This document shows positions 6,396-11,827 of a stretch of DNA of 12,286 nt, piece after piece. The stretch is from Thermoleophilia bacterium (lineage in GTDB: Bacteria; Actinomycetota; Thermoleophilia; Gaiellales; Gaiellaceae). The stretch covers positions 1-12,286 of the forward strand of contig JAICTB010000044.1 of assembly GCA_025936595.1 (NCBI GenBank). Direction: 5' to 3'. The notes beneath the pieces are model-generated. The model was given only the letters and a program-made list of their open reading frames with translations, was not told the origin of the DNA and did not search any database. The position numbers and the translations under genes are program-made. Positions within the stretch are counted from its first letter, which is position 1, and each line of letters opens with the position of its first letter.

Positions 6396-7756
6396 TACGC
6401 GGCGAGCGTCGGGTAGCGATCGGTGAGGAGCAGCAGGTACGCGTACGTCTGCGCCTGGTAGCGCAGGCAATACGCGCTCAAGTCGCGGAACCCGCGCGGC
6501 GAGCGGCCGGTGGCGAGCGCGTAGAACGCGCCGAGGAACGCAATGACGTAGAGGACGTACACGAGCACGGTCGCGAGCACGTACGCAGGCAGCGCGAGCA
6601 CGACACGCAGCGCCGTCTTCCACCGCTCCTGCTCCCCGGGTGGCGCGATCGCGACGTCGACGGGATACGTGCCTGCCCAGCCGCGAAACGAGGGGTACGG
6701 ATCGGCGACGAGGTACAGGTAGGCGTAGACGTGTGCCTGATAGCGAACGAGCCGCGCCGTCCACGCGTGCACGCCGGCCGGCGGCGCGCCGCGCACGAGC
6801 GTGATGAACCAGTTGACCACGGCGACAGGCAGGGCGACGTACGTCCACAGCGCGAGCACGAACAGGTGCGGCAGCCCGAGCAGCCAGCGGAATGCGACCG
6901 TCAGCCGCCACCGGCGCAGGTCGTCGTTCACGACGAGGCGGATCGGGTGCCGCGACGGCGCCTCCACCCCTGTGAACGCCGCGTCGCGCTTCTCGAGGAA
7001 CGCGGCCACACCCTCGCGGAAGTCCGGCGTGGCCGTGAGCTCTGCCTGCGTGCGGGCCTCGAGCTCGAGCTGCTCGGCGAAGGTCGAGCCCTCCGCGAGG
7101 TCGAGCAGCCGCTTCGTCTGCCAGACGGCGCGCGTCGGCATCGCCGCGAAGAGCTCGGCCACCTCGTGCGCCCGCTCGAGCAGCTCCTCCGCGGGCACGA
7201 CCTCCGAGACGAGCCCCCACGCTCGTGCCTCGTTCGCGTCGAGCCGACGGCCGGTCGTCAGCCACTCGAACGCCCGCGCTGCACCGAGCAGCCGGCGCAC
7301 GAGCCACGTGCCGCCCGAGTCCGGAACGAGGCCGATCTTGATGAACGCCGGCACGAAGCTCGCCGAGTCGGCCGCGATCCGGACGTCGCAGGCGAGCGCG
7401 AGCGACATTCCCGCGCCCGCGGCCGCACCGTTGACGGCGGCGATAACCGGCTTCTCGAGCGCACGAATCGCGAGCACGTTGCGGTGGTAATTGTCTCGCA
7501 GGTTCTGCGCGACGTCGCCCGCGCCGCTCGAGAACTCCTGCAGGTCCTGCCCGACGCAGAAGCCGCGCCCGGCGCCCGTCAGCACAACCGCGCGTACGGC
7601 CGAGTCGCGCGCCTGCTCGAGCGCCTCGAAGAGACCCGCGTGGACCGACCGGTTGAGCGCGTTCAGCACGTCGGGGCGGTTCAGCACGATCGTGAGGACG
7701 CTGTCCTCGCGCGAGACTTCGACGTCGGCCATTGCGGCAACCATAATCGTCGCCAT
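6395..7756 (-). CDS. Fusion: PaaG-like enoyl-CoA hydratase/isomerase plus two DUF4389-like membrane domains
   Basis: One uninterrupted 453-codon frame. Residues about 10-265 are a complete crotonase-fold enzyme: LTIVLNRPDVLNALN, oxyanion-hole loop GAGRGFCVGQDL (61-72), second oxyanion strand NGAAAGAGMSLALACD (109-124), and IKIGLVPDSGGTWLVRRLLG with D146 at the PaaG catalytic-aspartate position, ending TPDFREGVAAFLEKRDAAFTG. These resemble PaaG, which isomerises ring-1,2-epoxyphenylacetyl-CoA to oxepin-CoA. Residues about 270-357 and 364-451 are two copies of a DUF4389-like unit, each with R-rich start, 'LL.LP' and two hydrophobic helices, then RYQAHVYAYLYLVADPYPSF or RYQAQTYAYLLLLTDRYPTL (94-residue period). 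Such units are of unknown function. The enzyme would be held at the inner face of the membrane. ATG at 7732 (residue 9) is the more likely start; ATG 7756 overlaps the divergent gene's ATG. PaaG activity is inferred; another enoyl-CoA substrate is possible. Confidence 0.85.
   Translation of the reverse strand: MATIMVAAMADVEVSREDSVLTIVLNRPDVLNALNRSVHAGLFEALEQARDSAVRAVVLTGAGRGFCVGQDLQEFSSGAGDVAQNLRDNYHRNVLAIRALEKPVIAAVNGAAAGAGMSLALACDVRIAADSASFVPAFIKIGLVPDSGGTWLVRRLLGAARAFEWLTTGRRLDANEARAWGLVSEVVPAEELLERAHEVAELFAAMPTRAVWQTKRLLDLAEGSTFAEQLELEARTQAELTATPDFREGVAAFLEKRDAAFTGVEAPSRHPIRLVVNDDLRRWRLTVAFRWLLGLPHLFVLALWTYVALPVAVVNWFITLVRGAPPAGVHAWTARLVRYQAHVYAYLYLVADPYPSFRGWAGTYPVDVAIAPPGEQERWKTALRVVLALPAYVLATVLVYVLYVIAFLGAFYALATGRSPRGFRDLSAYCLRYQAQTYAYLLLLTDRYPTLAA
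7740..7745 (-). promoter_or_regulatory. -10-like element TATGGT for the fused hydratase
   Basis: Read on the minus strand, TATGGT (TAnnnT class) ends exactly 7 nt before the ATG at 7732. With transcription starting 6-8 nt after the hexamer, the mRNA would begin at the start codon and need no Shine-Dalgarno, and none is visible. This also supports residue 9 as the true start. It overlaps the plus-strand -10 at 7742-7747. No clear -35 was found. Confidence 0.35.
7742..7747 (+). promoter_or_regulatory. -10-like element CATAAT for the second hydratase
   Basis: CATAAT matches the TATAAT consensus at 5 of 6 positions and ends exactly 7 nt before the ATG at 7755, which predicts a leaderless transcript. 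No Shine-Dalgarno is present between the element and the ATG. No clear -35 was found 16-18 nt upstream. It shares bases with the minus-strand element at 7740-7745. Confidence 0.4.
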
Positions 7757-8543
7757 GGACCGCTACAGCGCGTATCCGAGCATCGAGCTCGATCGCCCCG
7801 CCGAGCACGTGCTCCGGATCACGCTTCGCGCGCCGGGGAGGCTGAACGCGGTCAGCGGCGCGATGCACGGCGAGCTCGCTGCCATCTGGAAGACAATCGC
7901 GGAGGACGACGAGACGCGGGCCGTCCTCGTACGCGGCGCGGACGGCGCGTTCAGCGCGGGCGGCGACCTCGACCTCGTGCTGGAGATCGCGAATGACCCA
8001 CAGACGCGCACACGTGTCTTCGAAGAGGCGCGCGACCTCGTCTACAACGTGATCGCCTGCCCGAAGCCGATCGTCTCGGCCATGACGGGCCCGGCCGTCG
8101 GCGCGGGGCTCGCGGTCGGCCTCCTGGCGGACGTCTCGATCGCGACGCCCCGAACGAAGATCGTCGACGGCCACACAAAGCTCGGCGTCGCGGCGGGCGA
8201 CCACGCCGCGATCGTGTGGCCACTCCTCTGCGGCATGGCGAAGGCGAAGTACCACCTGCTGCTCTGCGAGCCGCTCGACGGCGTCGAGGCGGAGCGAATC
8301 GGGCTCGTATCGCTTTGCGTGCCGGACGACGAGCTCGAGGAGCGCGCGCTCGCAATCGCGTTACGTCTCGCAGCGGGCTCGCAGGCGGCGATCCGCCACA
8401 CGAAGAAGGCACTGAACGAGTGGCTGCTCGCAGCCGGCCCGGCGTTCGACACCTCGCTCGCGCTCGAGTTTCTCGACATGGCGGGCGCCGACGTGCACGA
8501 GGGTGTCGCCGCCGTGCGCGAGAAGCGCGCGCCGCGCTTCTAG
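7755..8543 (+). CDS. Enoyl-CoA hydratase/isomerase family protein (crotonase fold)
   Basis: Cytoplasmic acyl-CoA enzyme, 262 aa, the normal length for a single crotonase domain. Seen: LRITLRAPGRLNAVSGAMH at the N-terminus, oxyanion-hole loop GADGAFSAGGDLD (61-73), MTGPAVGAGLAVGLLADVSI (110-129) as the second oxyanion element, then HTKLGVAAGDHAAIVWPLLC and GLVSLCVPDDEL. The C-terminal helical part includes HTKKALN and ends VAAVREKRAPRF. The active-site segment 'KLG..AGDH.A..WPLL' has D149 one place later than PaaG's 'IPD' and lacks the Glu pair of classical enoyl-CoA hydratases. This variant subgroup is known in actinobacteria without a firm reaction. Substrate and reaction are therefore not assigned. 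It is divergent from the fused hydratase and meets the next gene tail to tail, sharing the CTAG stop tetranucleotide. Confidence 0.88.
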   Translation: MDRYSAYPSIELDRPAEHVLRITLRAPGRLNAVSGAMHGELAAIWKTIAEDDETRAVLVRGADGAFSAGGDLDLVLEIANDPQTRTRVFEEARDLVYNVIACPKPIVSAMTGPAVGAGLAVGLLADVSIATPRTKIVDGHTKLGVAAGDHAAIVWPLLCGMAKAKYHLLLCEPLDGVEAERIGLVSLCVPDDELEERALAIALRLAAGSQAAIRHTKKALNEWLLAAGPAFDTSLALEFLDMAGADVHEGVAAVREKRAPRF

Positions 8544-8818
8544 GAGATCTCGGCGAATTCGACGGTGAACGGATGGCCCATCGCGGCGGCGTCCTTGCCG
8601 GTCGCGGCGAACTCCGGCGAGCCGGCGGCCGCCCTGAACGCGTCCATGTCAGGGAACTCGAACTCGGCGTAGTAGCGATGCTCGGGCTCACCCATCGCGG
8701 CACCGAAGATCCTGCCGTGCCGGAACGTCGCGCCCGGCACCTGCTCGCACAACTCGACGTGCTGCGCGTAACGCGTGGCGTCCGGTTCCTCGCCGTACAG
8801 TACGAGCACCTTGACCAT
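8540..8818 (-). CDS. EthD/NIPSNAP-like dimeric alpha/beta-barrel protein
   Basis: Protein of 92 aa with the EthD pattern: MVKVLVLYGEEPDATRYAQH at the start, CEQVPGATFRHGRIFGAA, then HRYYAEFEFPDMDAFRAAAG and SPEFAATGKDAAAM, ending in a beta strand FTVEFAEIS. Relatives are small ferredoxin-like barrels found beside catabolic oxygenases and acyl-CoA genes; most have no known reaction, so none is assigned. The ATG is supported by AAAGGGG 5 nt upstream, one of the few clear Shine-Dalgarno sequences here. Its stop codon shares CTAG with that of the opposing hydratase. It may be expressed independently, since it points against its left neighbour and away from its right one. Confidence 0.8.
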   Translation of the reverse strand: MVKVLVLYGEEPDATRYAQHVELCEQVPGATFRHGRIFGAAMGEPEHRYYAEFEFPDMDAFRAAAGSPEFAATGKDAAAMGHPFTVEFAEIS

Positions 8819-8845
8819 GCCGTCCCCTTTCGTCGAAGAGAACGC

Positions 8846-8851
8846 AGCGTA
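8846..8851 (-). promoter_or_regulatory. -10-like element TACGCT upstream of the EthD-like gene
   Basis: On the minus strand TACGCT fits the TAnnnT -10 class and would give a leader of about 20 nt carrying the AAAGGGG ribosome-binding site at 8824-8830. The opposite strand carries TAACCT at 8850-8855, a possible -10 for the divergent transporter gene 19 nt before its ATG. Both are weak matches without recognisable -35 boxes. Confidence 0.25.
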
Positions 8852-8874
8852 ACCTGACCTCGGCCGCCGTCTTC

Positions 8875-9294
8875 ATGTGCGTCGTCGCCGGGCTCGCCGG
8901 CTCCGTGCAGGTCGCGGTGATGGGCCGGTTCGGCGATCGCGTCGGCGTGCTCGAGGCGCTCACCTTCGCGACTGCGATCCAGCTCGTCCTGTCGCTCGCG
9001 ATCCTCGTCGCCGCCCGCGCGGGCCTCGGCGGGCTCGGCAGTGCGTTCCGCGCGCCTGCCTGGATGTGGCTCGGCGGGCTGATGGGGCTCGTGGTCGTCC
9101 TGTCGATCACCTTCGCGCAGCCGCGCATCGGCGCCACCGCGACGATCGGCATCCTGATCGCCGGGCAGCTCGTGATGGGCGCGGCGATCGACCGCTTCGG
9201 GCTCTTCGGCGTCGACCGTATCGGCATCTCCGTGCCGCGCGCGGCGGGAATCGTGCTGCTGGGAATCGGCGCCGCGCTCTCGCTCGTTCGGTAG
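8875..9294 (+). CDS. YdcZ/DUF606-type small DMT-superfamily membrane protein
   Basis: Integral membrane protein of 139 aa with five hydrophobic segments: AGLAGSVQVAVMGRFGDRVG (the first helix and its 'N/GxR.G' end), TFATAIQLVLSLAILVAAR, MWLGGLMGLVVVLSITFAQP, IGATATIGILIAGQLVMGAA followed by DRFGLFG, and GIVLLGIGAALSLVR. The 'TA.IGILIAGQL..GA.IDRFGLFG' segment is diagnostic of the DUF606/YdcZ group within the drug/metabolite transporter superfamily. Its substrate is unknown. ATG 8875 has no Shine-Dalgarno and leaves a short first helix; the frame is open upstream to about 8830 but has no ATG, GTG or TTG, only a CTG at 8854. The next gene, another DMT-superfamily member, starts 3 nt after the stop, so they may be co-expressed. 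Confidence 0.8.
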   Translation: MCVVAGLAGSVQVAVMGRFGDRVGVLEALTFATAIQLVLSLAILVAARAGLGGLGSAFRAPAWMWLGGLMGLVVVLSITFAQPRIGATATIGILIAGQLVMGAAIDRFGLFGVDRIGISVPRAAGIVLLGIGAALSLVR

Positions 9295-9297
9295 TCC

Positions 9298-10182
9298 GTG
9301 ACGCACAACGCCAAGGTGTGGACCGCGCTGGTCACGGTCTACGTGATCTGGGGCTCGACCTACCTCGGCATCGCCGTGGCCGGCGAGACGATCCCGCCGC
9401 TCTTCGCCGCGTCGACCCGCTTCATCGCCGCGGGCACGCTGATGGCGCTGATCGTGCGCAGCCGCGGTGGGTCGTTGCACGTGCCGCGGCGCGCATTTGC
9501 CTCCTGCGTCGCGATCGGAATCCTCCTGCCGGGAGCGAACTCGGTTCTCTTCTTCGCGGAGCGGAACGTGCCGACGGGCCTCGCGTCGCTGATCATCGCG
9601 TCCGTGCCGCTCTGGGTCGCGGTGCTGCGGCTCGCGGGTCGCGAGCGGCTCCCGTGGCAGGTGCTCGCCGGCGTCGGCGTCGGCTTCGCGGGAGTCGCCG
9701 TGCTCGCGCAGCCGTCGGGCGGCGCGAGGGCGTGGGGCATCGCGCTGTGCGTCCTCTCGGCGCTCATGTGGTCGAGCGGGTCGTTCCTTTCGGCGCGCCT
9801 GCCGATGCCGGCAGATCCGTTCGCGGCGACGACGTACGAGATGCTCGCCGGGGGCATCCTGATGTTCGTCCCGTCGCTCTTCACGCTGCACGCGTTCTCA
9901 CCGTCGCTCCATTCGATCCTCGGCTGGATCTATCTCGTCGTCTTCGGCTCGATCGTCGGCTATACCGCCTATGTCTGGCTGCTCGCGAACGCCCCGCTCG
10001 GCCTCGTCTCGACCTACGCGTTCGTGAACCCTGTGATCGCGATCACGCTCGGCGTGCTCTTCCGCGGCGAGCATCTGACCTGGCGGCTGCTCGTCGGCGC
10101 GGTGGTCGTCGTCGTGGCGGTCGCGACGGTGGTGCGAAAGGAGCCTCCCGTGGCGGCGCAGCTGGAGGAGGGTGTTCGTTAG
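9298..10182 (+). CDS. EamA-family DMT transporter (10 TM, exporter-like)
   Basis: Inner-membrane transporter of 294 aa, the usual EamA length, built from two repeated five-helix halves. Seen in half 1: VYVIWGSTYLGIAVAGETIP (the hallmark 'W/YxIWGSTYL' start), RFIAAGTLMAL, and ERNVPTGLASLIIASVPLWVA. Half 2 has ALCVLSALMWSSGSFLSARL, MLAGGILMFVPSL, then YTAYVWLLANAPLGLVSTYA and NPVIAITLGVLFRGEHLTW. This resembles the YedA/RarD-type subgroup, which exports amino acids or metabolites; the substrate cannot be read from sequence. The GTG start is 3 nt after the preceding stop, without a Shine-Dalgarno, so translational coupling with the YdcZ-like gene is likely. The C-terminal tail is charged and cytoplasmic. 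Confidence 0.88.
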   Translation: MTHNAKVWTALVTVYVIWGSTYLGIAVAGETIPPLFAASTRFIAAGTLMALIVRSRGGSLHVPRRAFASCVAIGILLPGANSVLFFAERNVPTGLASLIIASVPLWVAVLRLAGRERLPWQVLAGVGVGFAGVAVLAQPSGGARAWGIALCVLSALMWSSGSFLSARLPMPADPFAATTYEMLAGGILMFVPSLFTLHAFSPSLHSILGWIYLVVFGSIVGYTAYVWLLANAPLGLVSTYAFVNPVIAITLGVLFRGEHLTWRLLVGAVVVVVAVATVVRKEPPVAAQLEEGVR

Positions 10183-10191
10183 CGTGGCGGG

Positions 10192-10467
10192 GTGGCAGAG
10201 CTGATCGTCGGCCGCGTCGTCGCGGCGAGCGACCATCCGGGCTCGCGCGGGCCGTCGTATCTCCTGCGCGTCGATCTCGGCGGCCGCGGCGAGCGAACGG
10301 CTCAGATGGAGCCGGGCGGGTATGCGAAGGACGGCCTCGAAGGGACGCTCGTCGTCGTGTCGGTCGACGGCGACGAGGCGATCGTCCTCGCCGCGCGCTC
10401 GCACGCGCACGGCACCGTGCTCCTGCGCCCGGACGCGGACGTCGAGCCCGGCACGCTCGTCGCGTAG
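10192..10467 (+). CDS. Stand-alone tRNA-binding-domain OB-fold protein (CsaA/Trbp111-like)
   Basis: Small protein (91 aa). Seen: LIVGRVVAASDHPGS, SYLLRVDLGGRGERTAQ, GLEGTLVVVSVDGDEAIVLA, and a C-terminal LLRPDADVEPGTLVA. The order 'VGRV...DHP......L.VDLGG..R......Y....L.G..V.VV......A......VL..PD.DV.PGT.V' is that of the tRNA-binding OB fold in CsaA, Trbp111 and the C-termini of MetRS or PheRS-beta. It lacks the strongly conserved 'SEGM(L/I)LAA' form, having EAIVLAARSHAHGTVLL instead, so RNA binding is not certain. GTG 10192 lies 9 nt after the EamA stop, suggesting one transcript. It faces the AsnC gene tail to tail with only 9 nt between. Confidence 0.65.
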   Translation: MAELIVGRVVAASDHPGSRGPSYLLRVDLGGRGERTAQMEPGGYAKDGLEGTLVVVSVDGDEAIVLAARSHAHGTVLLRPDADVEPGTLVA

Positions 10468-10468
10468 G

Positions 10469-10483
10469 GCTCTCCGTCAGAGC
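10469..10483. terminator. Weak hairpin between convergent genes
   Basis: GCTCT (10469-10473), loop CCGTC, AGAGC (10479-10483): a 5-bp stem just after one stop and overlapping the other gene's stop. It is short and has no T tract, so termination is only a possibility, suggested by position between converging genes. Confidence 0.25.
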
Positions 10484-10929
10484 GGCAGCGGGCGGCCTGC
10501 GACCGGCGAGGAGTGGATCAGCGACGTGGTCGTACGGCCGTAGGGCGCGAAGCGATCGAGCAGCGGCTCGAGGTCGTCGAGCGAGCGGAGGTGCACCTTG
10601 AGGAAGAAGCAGTCCTCGCCGGTGATTCGATGGCACTCGACCACCTCTGCCGTGTCGTGCGCCAGCTCGCGGATCCGCGCGAGCGCGCCGGAGGACGGCG
10701 CGACGCGAATGACCGCGGCCACCGGATAGCCGATCGCGCGCGCATCGACGGCCGCGTGATAGCCGGTGATCACGCCCTCCCGCTCGAGCCGCTGGAGGCG
10801 CTCGCCGACGGCGGGCGCCGAGAGGCTGACGCGACGCGCGAGCTCGGCGATCGACAGCCGGCCCTCCGCGCTCAGCTCGGTGATGATGCGACGGTCGACA
10901 TCGTCGATCGGCGGCCGATCGGAAGGCAT
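10477..10929 (-). CDS. Lrp/AsnC-family transcriptional regulator
   Basis: DNA-binding regulator of 150 aa, the normal family length. Residues 1-60 hold the winged helix-turn-helix: PIDDVDRRIITELSAEGRLS, IAELARRVSLSAPAVGERLQ, RLEREGVITGYHAAVD. Residues about 65-145 are the ligand-binding RAM/AsnC domain: VAAVIRVAPSSGALARIREL, VVECHRITGEDCFFLKVHLR (the 'tG.eD.fl.v' ligand-loop strand) and APYGRTTTSLIHSSP. Members bind amino acids as octamers and usually control a neighbouring gene. Here the divergent neighbour is an RhtA-like exporter 70 nt away, so that gene is the likely target, with autoregulation. TAAGCT ends 7 nt before the ATG and no close Shine-Dalgarno is present, hinting at a leaderless transcript. 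The effector amino acid is not known. Confidence 0.9.
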   Translation of the reverse strand: MPSDRPPIDDVDRRIITELSAEGRLSIAELARRVSLSAPAVGERLQRLEREGVITGYHAAVDARAIGYPVAAVIRVAPSSGALARIRELAHDTAEVVECHRITGEDCFFLKVHLRSLDDLEPLLDRFAPYGRTTTSLIHSSPVAGRPLPL

Positions 10930-10936
10930 TGCGGCC

Positions 10937-10942
10937 AGCTTA
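10937..10942 (-). promoter_or_regulatory. -10-like element TAAGCT of the Lrp/AsnC gene
   Basis: On the minus strand TAAGCT (TAnnnT class) ends exactly 7 nt before the ATG at 10929, the same spacing as at both hydratase starts. GGAGG (minus strand of 10944-10948) lies 14 nt from the ATG, too far to be a normal ribosome-binding site. The 70-nt gap to the divergent exporter must also hold any regulator operator; only a loose inverted pattern (GATC...GAAAATC around 10948-10962) was seen. Confidence 0.35.
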
Positions 10943-10999
10943 CCTCCGATCTCTCGAAAATCCGGCCGAAGCGCCTACGAACGCCGGAACACTGCGCCC

Positions 11000-11809
11000 A
11001 TGGGACGAGGTCAGGCCTACTTCGTCGGCAGCGCGGTCTTCCACTATCTCGGCCCGTCGTTCGCCGTGCTCCTCTTCGCGCAGGTCGCGCCGCTCGGCGT
11101 CGCGTGGCTGCGCATCGCAACGGCCGCAGTGGTCTACGCCGCGTGGCGCCGGCCGTGGCGCGTCGCCCGCCGCGCCTCGCGCCACGTGATCGCGATGGGC
11201 GTCGTGCTCGGGGTGATGAATCCCTGCTTCTACCTCGCGATCGCACGCCTCCCGCTGGGCACGGTCGCGGCGATCGAGTTCGTGCCGGTGGTCCTCCTGG
11301 CCGCGCTCGGCGCGCGCGGGATCAGGAACGCCGCCGCGCTCGCGCTCGCTCTCGCCGGGGTCGCGTTGCTCGCCGACGTGCGGCTCACCGGCGCGCCTCT
11401 CGGCTTCGTGCTCGCGCTCGCAAACGCGGCACTGTTCGCGCTGTACATCGTGCTCGCACACCGCGTCGCGCGGCGGCCGGAGCTCGCCGGCATCGACGGG
11501 CTCGCTCTTGCGATGTGCGTCGCGCTCGTCGTCGTGACTCCGATCGGCATCGTCGCAGCGGCTCCCGCAGTCGCGTCGCCGCAGCTGCTCGCCGCCGGGC
11601 TCGGCGTGGGCGTCACCTCCTCGGTGCTGCCGTACGTCTTCGACCAGCTCGCAATGGCGCGCATGCCGCGCGCGACCTACGCGCTCTTCGTGTCACTGCT
11701 GCCCGCGACCGCCACGGTGATCGGCGTGATCGTGCTCGCGCAGTTCCCGCGGCCCGCCGACATGGGGGCGGTCGGTCTCGTCGTCGCCGCGGTCGCGCTA
11801 CACCGCTAG
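11000..11809 (+). CDS. RhtA-like EamA-family amino-acid exporter
   Basis: Inner-membrane transporter, 269 aa, about ten hydrophobic helices. Seen: YFVGSAVFHYLGPSFAVLLF then QVAPLGVAWLRIATAAVVYA at the start, CFYLAIARLPLGTVAAIEFV (the RhtA hallmark 'Y.AI.RIPLG...A.EF'), FALYIVLAHRV, SSVLPYVFDQLAMARMPRAT ('SALPY..E..AL.R.P') and YALFVSLLPATATVIGVIVL. This pattern fits the RhtA (threonine/homoserine exporter) group better than other EamA proteins; the actual substrate is inferred. It is slightly short at the C-terminus and lacks the usual basic tail. ATG 11000 is chosen because GGAAC lies 9 nt upstream and the first helix starts properly. It is divergent from a Lrp/AsnC regulator, a common arrangement for amino-acid exporters, and ends tail to tail with the molybdoenzyme gene. 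Confidence 0.85.
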   Translation: MGRGQAYFVGSAVFHYLGPSFAVLLFAQVAPLGVAWLRIATAAVVYAAWRRPWRVARRASRHVIAMGVVLGVMNPCFYLAIARLPLGTVAAIEFVPVVLLAALGARGIRNAAALALALAGVALLADVRLTGAPLGFVLALANAALFALYIVLAHRVARRPELAGIDGLALAMCVALVVVTPIGIVAAAPAVASPQLLAAGLGVGVTSSVLPYVFDQLAMARMPRATYALFVSLLPATATVIGVIVLAQFPRPADMGAVGLVVAAVALHR

Positions 11810-11827
11810 AGACAATCGCTAGAGACA
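11804..11827. repeat. 13-bp tandem duplication over two convergent stop codons
   Basis: CGCTAGAGACA occurs at 11804-11814 and again at 11817-11827, a 13-bp period. The first copy supplies the TAG stop of the exporter gene (11807-11809) and the second the minus-strand TAG of the molybdoenzyme gene (11819-11821). CTAG carries a stop on both strands. Confidence 0.8.

Noticed and set aside
5082..6416. A second plus-strand frame over the amidase gene
   Set aside because: The Arg/His/Pro-rich product has no signal peptide or motif, while the 5104 frame has a signal peptide and all zinc ligands.
7754..7757. Overlapping opposite ATGs at CATG as the true starts of both hydratase genes
   Set aside because: The minus-strand gene has a better start at 7732: the family N-terminus begins there and a -10-like element sits 7 nt upstream. 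The extra eight residues look spurious.
6249..8255. A 668-codon minus-strand frame in another phase over the fused hydratase
   Set aside because: Low-complexity arginine-rich product without motifs; the overlapping frame encodes a clear crotonase domain.
7951..9891. A 646-codon open frame on the minus strand across the hydratase, EthD-like, YdcZ-like and EamA genes
   Set aside because: Its protein is almost all Arg, Ala, Pro and Glu with no recognisable fold, and it runs opposite or out of frame to well-recognised genes. Long antisense frames are expected at this GC content.
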